The notes beneath the pieces are model-generated. The model made no database searches. It was given only the letters and a program-made list of their open reading frames with translations, and was not told the origin of the DNA. DNA of 64,000 nucleotides from Salarchaeum japonicum (GTDB lineage Archaea > Halobacteriota > Halobacteria > Halobacteriales > Halobacteriaceae), in contig NZ_CP085324.1 of NCBI RefSeq assembly GCF_020614395.1, positions 935,564 through 999,563 of the forward strand, read 5' to 3'. The position numbers and the translations under genes are program-made. How positions within the stretch are numbered: the stretch's first letter is position 1; every line of letters begins with the position of its first letter. Shown one piece after another: positions 1-8,324 of the stretch.

Positions 1-205
1 TTACAGGTGAGTTCGGTCGTGAACGAACTCGTACGCGAGTAGATTTGAATCAGGAAGTGGCGCGTACGCGGAACGACCGCGGTTCAAATCTACCTCCCGC
101 TACTTCTGACGTGCAGTACCTCGACCAGCGGCCGGTGTTCGAGGTTCCGGCTTCGCTTCTCGGATATCCCAAAGCGTATGCCGTCGGCCGCGGGTGTTCG
201 TGGTG
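1..205. other. Intergenic left edge with inverted repeats
   Basis: No gene is supported in the first 205 bases. Three symmetric elements are visible: a small hairpin ACTCG-TACG-CGAGT at 27-40, the palindrome CGCGTACGCG at 61-70, and an 11-bp inverted repeat with GTAGATTTGAA at 39-49 and TTCAAATCTAC at 83-93. The right arm resembles a tRNA T-loop, but no T-stem or acceptor stem pairs around it, so it is not called as a tRNA. It could be the end of an element or transcription unit lying outside the window. Confidence 0.5.
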
Positions 206-2440
206 ATGGAGTACGGGGTCGTCGCCGCCTGGTGGGTGTTGTTGGTGGCGTTGCTCGGACTGGGGGTGCCGGCGGCGTCGCGGCTTCTCCCGGACGCGCG
301 GGACGGCGGGGCGTTCGTCGCGCTCCCGCTCGTCGTCGTGTCCGTGACGGTGCCCGTCCTCTGGCTCGGACGGGTCTCGTTCGGTCTGCCGGTGGTTCTC
401 GGCGTGCTCGCGGTGTTCGCGGGCGGGTCGCTGTGGCTCGCGCGCGACGGGCTCGACGTGGACGGGCGCGCGCTCGCGGCGACCCTCACGGTGTTCTCGG
501 CGGCGTTCCTGTTCCTGATAGCGGTGCGTGCGGCCGACCCCGGCGTGTACGCGAGCGGCGGCGAGAAGTTCCTTGACTACGGACTCCTCCGGTCGCTCCT
601 TCGCGGCGACAGCCTGCCGCCGGAGGACTTCTGGTTCGCGGGCGAGCACGTCGTCTACTACTACGGCGGCCACCTCGTCGCCGCGATTTTCACGACGCTC
701 GCGGGAACCGACCCCCGGTTCGCGTACGGCCCGGCGCTCGCGTCGTTCTACGCGATGGCCGTCACCGCAGTCTTCGGGTTCGGGCGCGAACTCGCGCGCC
801 GCCGCGGCTATCGGCCGCTCGCCGGTGGCGCGCTCGCGGCGCTCCTGTTCGGTCTCGCGAGTAACGTCCGCACGCCCGTTCGCGTCGTCGTCACGCTCCT
901 CCCCGACGGCGTCGGGCGCTGGCTCGCGAACCTCGCCGGCGTCCCCTACGACGCGGCCGTCATCGACCCGGGGACGTTCTCGTATTGGCCGGCGAGCCGC
1001 GTCATCCCCGGAACAATCAACGAGTTCCCGCTGTTCGCGTACCTGAACGGCGACCTGCACGCGCACATGATGAGCGTCACCGTGCTCGTCGCCGCGCTCG
1101 CGGTGCTCTACGCGTACTGGCGCTCCGAGGGCGCGTGGCGTCGCCGCCTCCTCGTCTACGGCGCGTTCCCGCCCGTCCTCGGCCTCTTGCTCGCGACGAA
1201 CACGTGGAGCTTCCCCACCGGTGTCGGGCTGGCGTGGCTCGCGCTCGCGCTCTCCCCCCGTCCGCCGTGGACGCTCCTCCCCGAGCGCGTCCAGCCCTCG
1301 CTCGACGGCGTGCGCGCCGAGGTCGGGCGTCCCGTCGTCGCCCTCCTGCTCGTGCTTCCCGTCGTCCCGCTCGCGCTCGCGTGGACGTGGCCGTTCGTCT
1401 CCACGGTGCTCCTCGCCGGCGCGAGCAAGCAGACGCTCGCCGTCCTCCCCGAGCGCAGCCCGCTCGGGCCGTTCGTGCTCGTGCACGGCGCGTTCCTCGC
1501 CGTGTTCGCCGCGTTCCTCGCGCGGACGACCGCCCGCGACCGGGATACCCGAGCGCTCGCCGCCGGCGTCGCCGCTACAGTGCTGGCGCTCGCGGCGTTC
1601 GGCTGGCTGTTCGACCTCGTCGGCCTCGCGCTCGCCGGGCCGCTCGTCGCCGCCGGCTGGTACGCCCTCCGCCGCCGGGACGCGGGCTACGAGACGATGC
1701 TCGTCGTCGCGGGCGCGGGCCTCGTCGTGCTCGTGGAGTTCGCGTACCTGAACGACGCCGCGGGCGCGGGCCGGTTCAACACCGTGTTCAAGGTGTACGC
1801 GCAGGTCTGGGCGCTCTGGGCCATCGCCGCGGGCGTCGCGCTCGCCGGCGTCCTCCCCCACGCCCGCGACCGACTCCCCGCCCCTCGCGAACTCGACCGC
1901 GCGACCGCGCTCCGCGTCGCGCTCGTCGCCCTGCTCGTCTGCTCGCTCTGCGTGCCGTACGCGTCGCTCTCGCTCTCCCGGCACTTCGCGGACATGGGCG
2001 ACCCGTCCCTGGACGCGTTCGAGACCGCCGAGGACTACCATCCCGCCGAGGCCGCCGCCATCGAGTGGATGGACGAGACCATCGACGGCCAACCGACCAT
2101 CGTCTCCCGTCCGAGCAGCGACATCTACCAGTGGGCGAACCCCGCGTCCAGCCTCACCGGCATCCCCACCGTCGCCGGCTGGGTGCACGCCCGGAACTAC
2201 CACGATTCGGCTCGCTACGACCGCCGCGTCCGGGACGTGAACTTCGTCTACACGCTCGACAGCGCGGAGTCCCGAGCGGTGCTCCTCGACTACTACGACG
2301 TGCAGTACATCTACTACGGGCCGCTCGAACGCGACGCCTACGGCTCCGTATCGTTCGAGTCCGAACCCGGAATCAGCGTCGCCTACGAGAACGAGGAGGT
2401 GACCGTGTACGCCGTGAACCAGTCCCGGCTCGCGGCCTAG
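206..2440 (+). CDS. DUF2298 (YYY-type) multispanning membrane protein
   Basis: A 744-residue integral membrane protein with a dozen or more hydrophobic segments. Near residues 150-165 it carries the tyrosine-rich signature VYYYGGHLVA, preceded by DYGLLRSLLRGD and ENFWF-like residues, typical of the Chlor_Arch_YYY/DUF2298 family. The family's role is unknown; its architecture resembles GT-C type membrane glycosyltransferases, which is only an inference. The C-terminal 130 residues are hydrophilic and probably extracytoplasmic. The ATG at 206 is used; an in-frame GTG at 194 would add four residues. Its TAG shares CTAG with the stop of the convergent downstream gene. Confidence 0.88.
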   Translation: MEYGVVAAWWVLLVALLGLGVPAASRLLPDARDGGAFVALPLVVVSVTVPVLWLGRVSFGLPVVLGVLAVFAGGSLWLARDGLDVDGRALAATLTVFSAAFLFLIAVRAADPGVYASGGEKFLDYGLLRSLLRGDSLPPEDFWFAGEHVVYYYGGHLVAAIFTTLAGTDPRFAYGPALASFYAMAVTAVFGFGRELARRRGYRPLAGGALAALLFGLASNVRTPVRVVVTLLPDGVGRWLANLAGVPYDAAVIDPGTFSYWPASRVIPGTINEFPLFAYLNGDLHAHMMSVTVLVAALAVLYAYWRSEGAWRRRLLVYGAFPPVLGLLLATNTWSFPTGVGLAWLALALSPRPPWTLLPERVQPSLDGVRAEVGRPVVALLLVLPVVPLALAWTWPFVSTVLLAGASKQTLAVLPERSPLGPFVLVHGAFLAVFAAFLARTTARDRDTRALAAGVAATVLALAAFGWLFDLVGLALAGPLVAAGWYALRRRDAGYETMLVVAGAGLVVLVEFAYLNDAAGAGRFNTVFKVYAQVWALWAIAAGVALAGVLPHARDRLPAPRELDRATALRVALVALLVCSLCVPYASLSLSRHFADMGDPSLDAFETAEDYHPAEAAAIEWMDETIDGQPTIVSRPSSDIYQWANPASSLTGIPTVAGWVHARNYHDSARYDRRVRDVNFVYTLDSAESRAVLLDYYDVQYIYYGPLERDAYGSVSFESEPGISVAYENEEVTVYAVNQSRLAA

Positions 2441-2700
2441 CTCCGCGCGCTCGCCGGGTCGACGACCGTCACGTCCTCCGCCTGCACGCGCTCCACGTCG
2501 AGCCACTGCGGGACGAAGTTCCGCTTCTCGAAGTCCTCGCGCTCGTCCTCGGTGCCCATCGTGCACCAGAGCTGGACGCGCTTCGGACCGTGCCAGTCGC
2601 CGTTCCGCGAGATGCCGAAGAGGATCTGTTCCTCGCCGTCGTGTTCGATGACGGCGTCCTTCCCGACGCCCGGATCCCCGTCGATGATGAGCCGCTTCAT
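2437..2700 (-). CDS. HAH_0734 family conserved haloarchaeal protein
   Basis: An 87-residue acidic protein starting MKRLIIDGDPGVGKDAVIE and containing HGPKRVQLWCTMGTEDERE. I recall this pattern from the haloarchaeal HAH_0734 family, whose function is unknown. The GDPGVGKD stretch looks like a P-loop but lacks the Ser/Thr and the fold length of an NTPase, so I do not call it one. The gene converges on the upstream membrane-protein gene, and the two stop codons overlap in CTAG. Confidence 0.75.
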   Translation of the reverse strand: MKRLIIDGDPGVGKDAVIEHDGEEQILFGISRNGDWHGPKRVQLWCTMGTEDEREDFEKRNFVPQWLDVERVQAEDVTVVDPASARS

Positions 2701-2726
2701 GACTGGAGCGTGCGCGGGCGGGCCGA

Positions 2727-3740
2727 TTAAACGCTTCGCACTCCCCCGCGGTCGTACCACCGCGCGAGCGCGAGCAACGCGCCGCCGACGACGCCCGCGG
2801 GGAGCGTGACGGTGAGCGCGACCAGCCACCACGGAACGACGACGCCGGGCCCCGCGCCCGTGTCTGGGTAGGCGACGACGAGTATCCACGCGAACACGGC
2901 GACGAGGACGGCGACGAACCCGGCGCGTTCGAGTTGCTCTCGGCTCGCGGCGATGCTCGGCGTCCCGAGGAGCGTGGCGGAGAGTCCGAGGAGGCCGGCG
3001 AGCAGGAGGCCGAACCCGGGCCCGTAGAGCAGCGCGCCGCCCGCGGCGGTGCGGAGCGTCGCCGGGCCGTACGTCGCGACCACGGCGAGTTCGCCGCGCA
3101 GGCCGGGGAGCGCGGCGTCGTCGGGCGCGAACACCACGAGGCCCGGGGAGACGCCGGCCATCCCGGTGCCCGTGGAGTCGTTCCACCGGACGACCCGTTC
3201 GTGCGCGGTCATCGCGGACGGCGCGCCGGTCACCTGGTAGTCCACGGGTGCCCGTATCGTCACGTCCGCGCCGCTGGGGCGGTAGTCGTTCCCGTAGCCC
3301 GCGAACGGCGCGAACAGCACGCCGCCGCCCGGGCCGGTGTGGACGACGCCGTCGAGGCGGTACGTCACGACGAGGGCGTCGCCGTCGAGGCGCGCGTGGA
3401 CGTTCGTGGTCGCATGGTCGAACCGGTGGTCGAACGCCTCGGTCACGACGAGGCGACGGAGCGTGTCGTTCTCGCGGAACGCCTCGGCGGTCTCCGGGTT
3501 CGCGAGCGTCGCGCGCTCCGTCCACGCGCTCGTGCCGTTCGCGGCGACGGCGACGGTGACGGAGACGTTCTCGACAGCTGATGCGGGGTAGTCGTGGCGC
3601 TCGCCCGCGAACACGGGAAAGCCGTCCACGTCTTCCGGGGGCGGGCGGGCCGCGACGGGTGCGGCGACGGCCGCCGCGACGAGGAGGGCGGCGAGCGCGA
3701 GGAGGGCGCGTCGAGACACGGGTGTGCGTACGACGCACAC
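2727..3740 (-). CDS. Exported protein with C-terminal membrane helices
   Basis: A 337-residue protein. Residues 8-32 form a signal peptide ([16 protein letters not shown] then A-x-A). A hydrophilic, probably extracytoplasmic region of about 200 residues follows, then three hydrophobic helices at about 235-260, 270-290 and 300-325. I do not firmly recognise the family; a haloarchaeal DUF5803-like identity is possible but unproven. The listed start is GTG at 3740; a GTG seven codons downstream (3719) gives a more compact signal peptide and is equally plausible. It is divergent from rpl44e, 83 bp away. Confidence 0.72.
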   Translation of the reverse strand: MCVVRTPVSRRALLALAALLVAAAVAAPVAARPPPEDVDGFPVFAGERHDYPASAVENVSVTVAVAANGTSAWTERATLANPETAEAFRENDTLRRLVVTEAFDHRFDHATTNVHARLDGDALVVTYRLDGVVHTGPGGGVLFAPFAGYGNDYRPSGADVTIRAPVDYQVTGAPSAMTAHERVVRWNDSTGTGMAGVSPGLVVFAPDDAALPGLRGELAVVATYGPATLRTAAGGALLYGPGFGLLLAGLLGLSATLLGTPSIAASREQLERAGFVAVLVAVFAWILVVAYPDTGAGPGVVVPWWLVALTVTLPAGVVGGALLALARWYDRGGVRSV

Positions 3741-3823
3741 GACATTGGGTTTTCGGTGGGCGGGGTCGAACCGTGCGGATTTTAAGGCCCCCAGTCGAAG
3801 CAGACGACAAGAGTCGATTCACT

Positions 3824-4108
3824 ATGCAGATGCCACGCCGCTTCAACACGTACTGCCCGCACTGCAACGAGCACAACGAACACGAGGTGGAGAAAGTCCG
3901 TTCCGGCCGCACGTCCGGCATGACGAAGGTCAACGGCCGCCAGCGCGACCGCAAGACCTCCCGCATCGGGAACGCCGGTAAGTTCTCGAAGGTGCCGGGT
4001 GGCGACAAGCCCACCAAGAAGACCGACCTCAAGTACCGCTGCAGCGAGTGTGGGAAGGCCCACCTCCGCGAGGGATGGCGCGCCGGCCGACTGGAGCTTC
4101 AAGAATAA
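3824..4108 (+). CDS. rpl44e: 50S ribosomal protein L44e
   Basis: A 94-residue basic, zinc-binding protein of the large ribosomal subunit. The N-terminal [14 protein letters not shown] and the later CSEC pair are the two halves of the zinc site; [22 protein letters not shown] is diagnostic of archaeal L44e. The ATG at 3824 gives the canonical MQMPRRF start. It opens a tightly packed translation operon: the TAA overlaps the ATG of rps27e (TAATG). A TTTTAA box about 44 bp upstream is a plausible TATA element giving a short leader. Confidence 0.97.
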   Translation: MQMPRRFNTYCPHCNEHNEHEVEKVRSGRTSGMTKVNGRQRDRKTSRIGNAGKFSKVPGGDKPTKKTDLKYRCSECGKAHLREGWRAGRLELQE

Positions 4109-4281
4109 TGCCCGGGAACTTCTACAGCGTCGAATGTCCGGACTGTGAGAACGAACAGGTCGTCTTCGGGAAAGCCTCCAGCGAGGTCGCGTGCGCCGTC
4201 TGCGGCACGACGCTCGCGCGCCCGACCGGCGGGGAGGCCGACATCGAGGGCGACGTCCTCGAAACCGTCGAGACTCGATGA
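4108..4281 (+). CDS. rps27e: 30S ribosomal protein S27e
   Basis: A 57-residue zinc-ribbon ribosomal protein: [17 protein letters not shown] and [14 protein letters not shown] hold the four cysteines (CPDC and CAVC). Length and sequence fit archaeal S27e. The start codon overlaps the rpl44e stop and its own TGA overlaps the ATG of the aIF2-alpha gene (ATGA), implying translational coupling in one operon. Confidence 0.97.
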   Translation: MPGNFYSVECPDCENEQVVFGKASSEVACAVCGTTLARPTGGEADIEGDVLETVETR

Positions 4282-5081
4282 AGTACGAAGGCTGGCCCGA
4301 GCCCGGTGAACTCGTCGTCGGAAAGGTCGACGAGATAGAGGACTTCGGCGTGTTCGTCGACCTCGAGGAGTACGAGGACAAGCGCGGGCTGGTCCACATC
4401 AGCGAGGTCGCGTCCGGCTGGATCAAGAACGTCCGCGACCACGTCCGCGAGGGGCAGACGGTCGTCGCGAAAGTCCTGGACGTGGACAGGGACGCCCAGC
4501 AGATAGACCTCTCCATCAAGGACGTCAACGAACACCAGCGCTCGGACGCGATTCAGGACTGGAAGAACGAGCAGAAGGCCGATAAGTGGATGAGCATCGC
4601 GTTCGGCGAGGAGATGGCGGACGACCAGTTCCGCGCCGTCGCGAACGAACTCATCGCGGAGTTCGGCAGTCTCTACGAGGGCTTCGAGCAGGCCGCCATC
4701 CACGGGCCGGACGCGCTCGACCCCACCGACCTCGACGAGGACGACGTCGAGGCTGTCGTCTCCACGGCGCGCGACAACGTCTCCGTGCCCTACGTCACGG
4801 TCACCGGGTACGTCCACCTCGAATCCCCGGCGGGGGACGGCGTGGACGACATCAAGGAGTCGTTGCAGGCCGCCGAGGGCGACGGCGAGATTCCGGACGA
4901 AATCGACCTGGACGTGACGTACGTCGGGTCGCCGGAGTACCGCATCAAGGTGCAGGCGCCGAACTACAAGACCGCGGAGGACGAACTCGAAGCGAGCGCC
5001 GCCCGCGCGACCGACGCCATCGCCGCGGCCGGCGGGAGCGGTGAGTTCCACCGCGAGCGCCAGCTCGACGAAGACCAGTGA
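4278..5081 (+). CDS. eif2a: Translation initiation factor aIF2 subunit alpha
   Basis: A 267-residue alpha subunit of the heterotrimeric aIF2, which delivers initiator Met-tRNA to the ribosome. Residues 9-82 are an S1/OB domain ([20 protein letters not shown] ... GLVHISEV), followed by the helical domain and the alpha-beta C-terminal domain that binds the gamma subunit (residues ~175-260). Length is normal for archaea. ATG overlaps the rps27e stop, and its TGA overlaps the GTG of nop10. The rpl44e-rps27e-aIF2a-nop10 order is a conserved archaeal cluster. Confidence 0.96.
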   Translation: MKYEGWPEPGELVVGKVDEIEDFGVFVDLEEYEDKRGLVHISEVASGWIKNVRDHVREGQTVVAKVLDVDRDAQQIDLSIKDVNEHQRSDAIQDWKNEQKADKWMSIAFGEEMADDQFRAVANELIAEFGSLYEGFEQAAIHGPDALDPTDLDEDDVEAVVSTARDNVSVPYVTVTGYVHLESPAGDGVDDIKESLQAAEGDGEIPDEIDLDVTYVGSPEYRIKVQAPNYKTAEDELEASAARATDAIAAAGGSGEFHRERQLDEDQ

Positions 5082-5248
5082 AGTCAGACATCCGGGTGTG
5101 CCGCGACCACGACCGCCCGGTGTACACGCTCTCTTCTACCTGTCCCGAGTGCGGGGCGGACGCCGAGAACAGCGCGCCAGCGCCGTTCAACCCCGAAGAC
5201 CCGTACGGGGAGTACCGACGCGCTCTTAAGAGACGCGTTCGGGACTAG
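5078..5248 (+). CDS. nop10: H/ACA ribonucleoprotein complex subunit Nop10
   Basis: A 56-residue protein beginning with GTG at 5078, in a GTGA overlap with the upstream stop. The residues [11 protein letters not shown] and [12 protein letters not shown] are the Nop10 hallmarks. Nop10 binds Cbf5 in the H/ACA RNP that makes pseudouridine in rRNA. Only one CxxC pair is present, as in many archaeal Nop10 proteins. It sits between aIF2-alpha and a PAC2-family gene. Confidence 0.95.
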   Translation: MKSDIRVCRDHDRPVYTLSSTCPECGADAENSAPAPFNPEDPYGEYRRALKRRVRD

Positions 5249-5252
5249 GAGC

Positions 5253-6008
5253 ATGCAGGAACTCGAAGTCGAGACGGTCGCGGACGCCGACCTCACGAAC
5301 CCCGTGTTCGTCGAGGGGCTTCCGGGCGTCGGGCACGTCGGGAAGCTCGTCGCCGAGCACGTCGTCGAGGAGGGGGAGAGCACGCTCGTTCGGCGCGTGT
5401 ACTCGGAGCACTTCCCGCCGCAGGTGACTGTGGGCGACGAGGGCGTCGCGGAACTCGCGCACGTCGAGGTGCACGCCGTCGAGACGGAGGGCCGCGACCT
5501 CCTCGTTCTCACGGGCGACCATCAGGCGCAGGAGAACGCCGGCCACTATCGCGTGACGGACGCCTTCCTCGACATCGCCGAGGAGTTCGGGGTTTCGGAC
5601 GTGTTCGCGCTCGGCGGCGTTCCCACGGGCGAACTCATCGAGGAGTACGGCGTCGTCGGCGCGGTCAGCGACGAAGCGCTCGCGGCCGACCTGGAGGAGG
5701 CCGGTGTCGAGTTCCGGTCCGAGGAACCCGCCGGCGGTATCGTCGGCACGAGCGGTCTCCTCCTCGGTCTCGGCGGCCGCCGCGGGTTCGACGCCGCGTG
5801 TCTGATGGGTGAGACCTCTGGCTACCTCGTCGACCCGAAGAGCGCGAAAGCCGTCCTCGAAGTCCTCGAATCCCTCCTCGGGTTCGACGTGGACTTCGAC
5901 GCGCTGGACGAGCGCGCGGACGAGATGGAGGACGTGGTCGAGCAGATGCAGCAGATGGAACAGGGGCCGAGTCCGGGGAGCGAGGACGACCTCCGGTACA
6001 TCGGCTGA
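5253..6008 (+). CDS. PAC2-family proteasome assembly chaperone-like protein
   Basis: A 251-residue protein with the PAC2 pattern: FVEGLPGVGHVGKLVAEHVVE near the N terminus, GDHQAQ and FALGGVPTGEL in the middle, and GLLLGLGGRRGFDAACLMGET later. Archaeal PAC2 homologues (Pba type) are linked to 20S proteasome assembly or binding. The C terminus is RYIG, not a canonical HbYX. It starts 4 nt after nop10 and probably ends the translation operon, linking translation and proteolysis. A second PAC2 gene lies at 39.4 kb. Confidence 0.9.
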   Translation: MQELEVETVADADLTNPVFVEGLPGVGHVGKLVAEHVVEEGESTLVRRVYSEHFPPQVTVGDEGVAELAHVEVHAVETEGRDLLVLTGDHQAQENAGHYRVTDAFLDIAEEFGVSDVFALGGVPTGELIEEYGVVGAVSDEALAADLEEAGVEFRSEEPAGGIVGTSGLLLGLGGRRGFDAACLMGETSGYLVDPKSAKAVLEVLESLLGFDVDFDALDERADEMEDVVEQMQQMEQGPSPGSEDDLRYIG

Positions 6009-6066
6009 CTACGGACTCTCGGGGTTTCTCTTCTGACGTGCGGAACGCGGATTGTGAGCCTGGTGG

Positions 6067-6846
6067 TTAGAGGTCGACGACTTCGTAGGTTGCGCCGGCG
6101 TCCCGGAGCGGGTCGGTGACGCGGCCGACGGCGTCGGCGGTGGCGACGACGACGACTTCGAGCCCGCGGCTCGCGGCGTCCGCGGCCACGTCCCCGACGG
6201 CGAACGTGGTCGCGGGTTCGGTGTCGGTCTTCCGGAGCGCGACGACGGCTTCGACGCCGGCGGCGAGCACGAGGTTTGCGCGGCTCGCTTCGGCGGCGAG
6301 TTCGTCGAGCGCGACCTCGTTGCTGCCGCCGGAGCGCACGGGCGGCACCTGGTAGACGGTGACGGAACCCGGCGCGAGGTCGATGATGCCCTCGAAGCCC
6401 GTGACGCCCACGTCCTCGCCCGCGGCGGCGTCCGTGGTCGCGACGCCCGTCGCCGGCCCTTCCTCGCCGGGGGTGGCGTGCAACAGTCCTTCGCGCATGT
6501 CGAGCGTGACGGTGTCGCCCTGGCTGATGTCGCCGGTGGCGATGGCGGCGTCCTCCTGCACGCTCCCGAGTACGTCCTCGGTCACGCGGTCTGCGTACCG
6601 CCGCACGTCGTCCGCCGTCCGGAGGAGCCAGTCTACGCCCTCCTTCGTGATGCGGTAGCGCGAGCGTCCCTCCTTCTCCACCAGTCCCTCCTCCGTGAGT
6701 TCCCGGATGTACTCGGAGACCGCCTGCGTGGTGACGCCGACGGCGTCCGCTATCTCGCCCTGACTCACCGCGGGCTGCCGGTCCGCGATTTCCACCAGAA
6801 TCCGGAAGCGCGTCGCGGAGCGCTTATCGGAGAGCACGTCGGCCAT
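6067..6846 (-). CDS. Winged-helix transcriptional regulator with C-terminal sensor-like domain
   Basis: A 259-residue protein. Residues 1-75 form a winged helix (MADVLSDKRSATRFRILVE ... GVTTQAVSEYIRELTEEGLVEKEGRSRYRITKEG). Residues ~105-259 form an alpha/beta domain without a recognised enzyme motif; such haloarchaeal fusions are annotated as HTH proteins with a DUF. It is probably a DNA-binding regulator of unknown signal. The start is ATG at 6846. A perfect 8-bp inverted repeat lies 13-36 nt upstream of the start, so autoregulation is likely. Confidence 0.85.
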   Translation of the reverse strand: MADVLSDKRSATRFRILVEIADRQPAVSQGEIADAVGVTTQAVSEYIRELTEEGLVEKEGRSRYRITKEGVDWLLRTADDVRRYADRVTEDVLGSVQEDAAIATGDISQGDTVTLDMREGLLHATPGEEGPATGVATTDAAAGEDVGVTGFEGIIDLAPGSVTVYQVPPVRSGGSNEVALDELAAEASRANLVLAAGVEAVVALRKTDTEPATTFAVGDVAADAASRGLEVVVVATADAVGRVTDPLRDAGATYEVVDL

Positions 6847-6859
6847 ACGCGATTCGGGG

Positions 6860-6882
6860 GGTGGAACGCTCAAAGTTCCACC
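6860..6882. promoter_or_regulatory. Perfect inverted repeat in the HTH-gene promoter
   Basis: GGTGGAAC (6860-6867) and GTTCCACC (6875-6882) are a perfect 8-bp inverted repeat around a 7-nt spacer. It covers -14 to -36 relative to the ATG of the minus-strand regulator, where the TATA box of a leaderless promoter would lie. It is a strong candidate operator, most simply for the regulator itself. Confidence 0.55.
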
Positions 6883-6883
6883 G

Positions 6884-7026
6884 GTCGCGCGAGGGAGCAG
6901 GGTGAGCGAGTGCGACCCAGCAAGCGGAGTTTGCGTTGGTCGCGTGAGCACGCAGTGAGCGAACGCGACTCAGTCGAACTGTGTTCGACGGTAGTCGCGC
7001 GAGGGAGCGAAGCGAGCGAGTGCGAC
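6884..7026. repeat. Cluster of short palindromic repeats
   Basis: Three related units share the frame GTCGCG(C/T)GAG...GCGA(G/A)(T/C)GCGAC: 6884-6916, 6939-6969 and 6994-7026. Units 1 and 3 differ at about four of 33 positions. Between units 2 and 3 lies a perfect hairpin GTCGAAC-TGT-GTTCGAC (6973-6989). All are in the intergenic space between the HTH gene and threonine synthase. Mobility cannot be judged from one locus. Confidence 0.6.
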
Positions 7027-7082
7027 CCGGCGGGGCGTCCCGCAAGGGTAACTCCTTTCGACGCGGGTCGTGGAGTACGTGT

Positions 7083-8276
7083 ATGGAGACGACTGAGGCG
7101 TTCACTGGGTTGCGGTGCGTGGATTGTGGAGAGTCGTTCGACGCCGAGGAGGCGACGCATCGGTGTCCGGAGTGTGAGGGGATTCTCGACCCCGAGTACG
7201 ATTTGGACGCGCTCGACGTGTCGCGGGAGACGTTCGAGTCCCGGCGATTCGATTCGATGTGGCGGTACGAGGAGCTCCTGCCGTTCACGCGGGAGTCTGC
7301 GGTGTCGATGGACGAGGGGGCGACGGCGCTGGTGGAGGCGCCGAAGCTCGCGGACGAACTCGGCGTCGGGCGCGTCCTCATCAAGGACGAGGGCCGGAAT
7401 CCGACGGGGACGTTCAAAGACCGGGGGCAGACGGTGGCGGTGACCGCGGCGAGTCAGCACGGCGCGAGCGACGTGGCGCTTGCGTCGGCGGGGAACGCGG
7501 GGCAGGCGGCGGCGGCGTACGCGGCCCGCGCGGGCCTGGACGCGCACGTGTTCCTGCCGTCGCGGTCGGGGTTCACGCAGAAGGCGATGGTGAACGTGCA
7601 CGGCGGCGACATGAACGTCGTCGAGGGCCGCATCGGGGACGCCGGCGCGGCGTACGAGGGCGCGATGGCGGAGAACCCCGAGTGGTACTCGGTGAAGACG
7701 TTCGTCACGCCGTACCGCCACGAGGGGAAGAAGACGATGCTGTACGAGACGGTCGAACAGCTCGACTGGGAGGTGCCGGACGCGGTCGTCTACCCGACGG
7801 GCGGCGGCGTCGGGCTCGTGGGGATGCACAAGGCCGCGAAGGAGCTCCGCGACCTCGGGCTGACCGGCGACCTGCCGGCGATGTACGCGGCGCAGGCGGA
7901 GGGCTGTGCGCCGGTCGTGCGGGCGTTCGAGGAGGGTCGTGACGTGCACGAGCCGTGGCAGAACCCGGACACCATCTGCGGCGGCATCGAGATTCCCGAC
8001 CCGGGCGCGAGCCCGCTGATTCTGGACGCGCTCAGGGAGTCCGACGGCGGCGCGGTCGCGACGAGCGACCAGGACATCCTCGACTCCGCCGTCACGGTCG
8101 CGCAGAACGAGGGCGTCGAGATGGGCGCGACGTGCGCGGCGGCGGCGTCCGGCGCGTGGGAGCTCGCCCAACGCGGCGAGTTCGATGAGGAGGACACCGT
8201 CGTCCTCCTGAACACGGGTCACGGGAGCAAGGACGACGACGTGCTCCGCAGTCACCTGATGAGCAAGGGCATCTAG
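7083..8276 (+). CDS. thrC: Threonine synthase
   Basis: A 397-residue PLP enzyme converting O-phosphohomoserine to threonine. The N terminus carries a zinc-ribbon-like head with Cys12, Cys15, Cys28 and Cys31. The PLP lysine is Lys112 in NPTGTFKDRG, followed by ASAGNAGQAAAAYAARAG and the phosphate-binding loop PTGGGVGLVG. The order matches fold-type II archaeal threonine synthases. The ATG at 7083 is chosen because upstream in-frame sequence is the repeat cluster. Confidence 0.93.
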   Translation: METTEAFTGLRCVDCGESFDAEEATHRCPECEGILDPEYDLDALDVSRETFESRRFDSMWRYEELLPFTRESAVSMDEGATALVEAPKLADELGVGRVLIKDEGRNPTGTFKDRGQTVAVTAASQHGASDVALASAGNAGQAAAAYAARAGLDAHVFLPSRSGFTQKAMVNVHGGDMNVVEGRIGDAGAAYEGAMAENPEWYSVKTFVTPYRHEGKKTMLYETVEQLDWEVPDAVVYPTGGGVGLVGMHKAAKELRDLGLTGDLPAMYAAQAEGCAPVVRAFEEGRDVHEPWQNPDTICGGIEIPDPGASPLILDALRESDGGAVATSDQDILDSAVTVAQNEGVEMGATCAAAASGAWELAQRGEFDEEDTVVLLNTGHGSKDDDVLRSHLMSKGI

Positions 8277-8297
8277 TCGGGGACACAAACTTCATAG

Positions 8298-8311
8298 TTA
8301 GACGGTTCTAA
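8298..8311. promoter_or_regulatory. Probable DtxR/MntR-type operator
   Basis: TTAGA-CGGT-TCTAA is an inverted repeat at -27 to -14 from the ATG of the metal-dependent regulator that follows. The TTAG...CTAA form resembles operators of DtxR-family iron and manganese repressors. Binding here would block TBP/TFB, so metal-dependent autorepression of the regulator and the overlapping transporter gene is the likely outcome. Confidence 0.55.
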
Positions 8312-8324
8312 TTCTCGGTATCGA

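Noticed and set aside
81-107. tRNA-like 3' end, GGTTCAAATC followed by CCCGC
   Set aside because: No T-stem or acceptor partner pairs, and no cloverleaf can be formed with the upstream bases.
50-2566. Very long minus-strand reading frame across the first gene
   Set aside because: It is an antisense shadow caused by high GC third positions: composition is rich in Arg, Glu, Gly and His with no domain, while the plus-strand frame has a clear membrane-protein pattern.
2437-2700. P-loop NTPase (GDPGVGKD)
   Set aside because: The motif lacks the Ser/Thr after Lys and the protein is only 87 residues long without a Walker B motif.
6884-7026. CRISPR array
   Set aside because: Units are few, unequal in sequence and spacing, palindromic throughout, and no unique spacers or cas genes are present.
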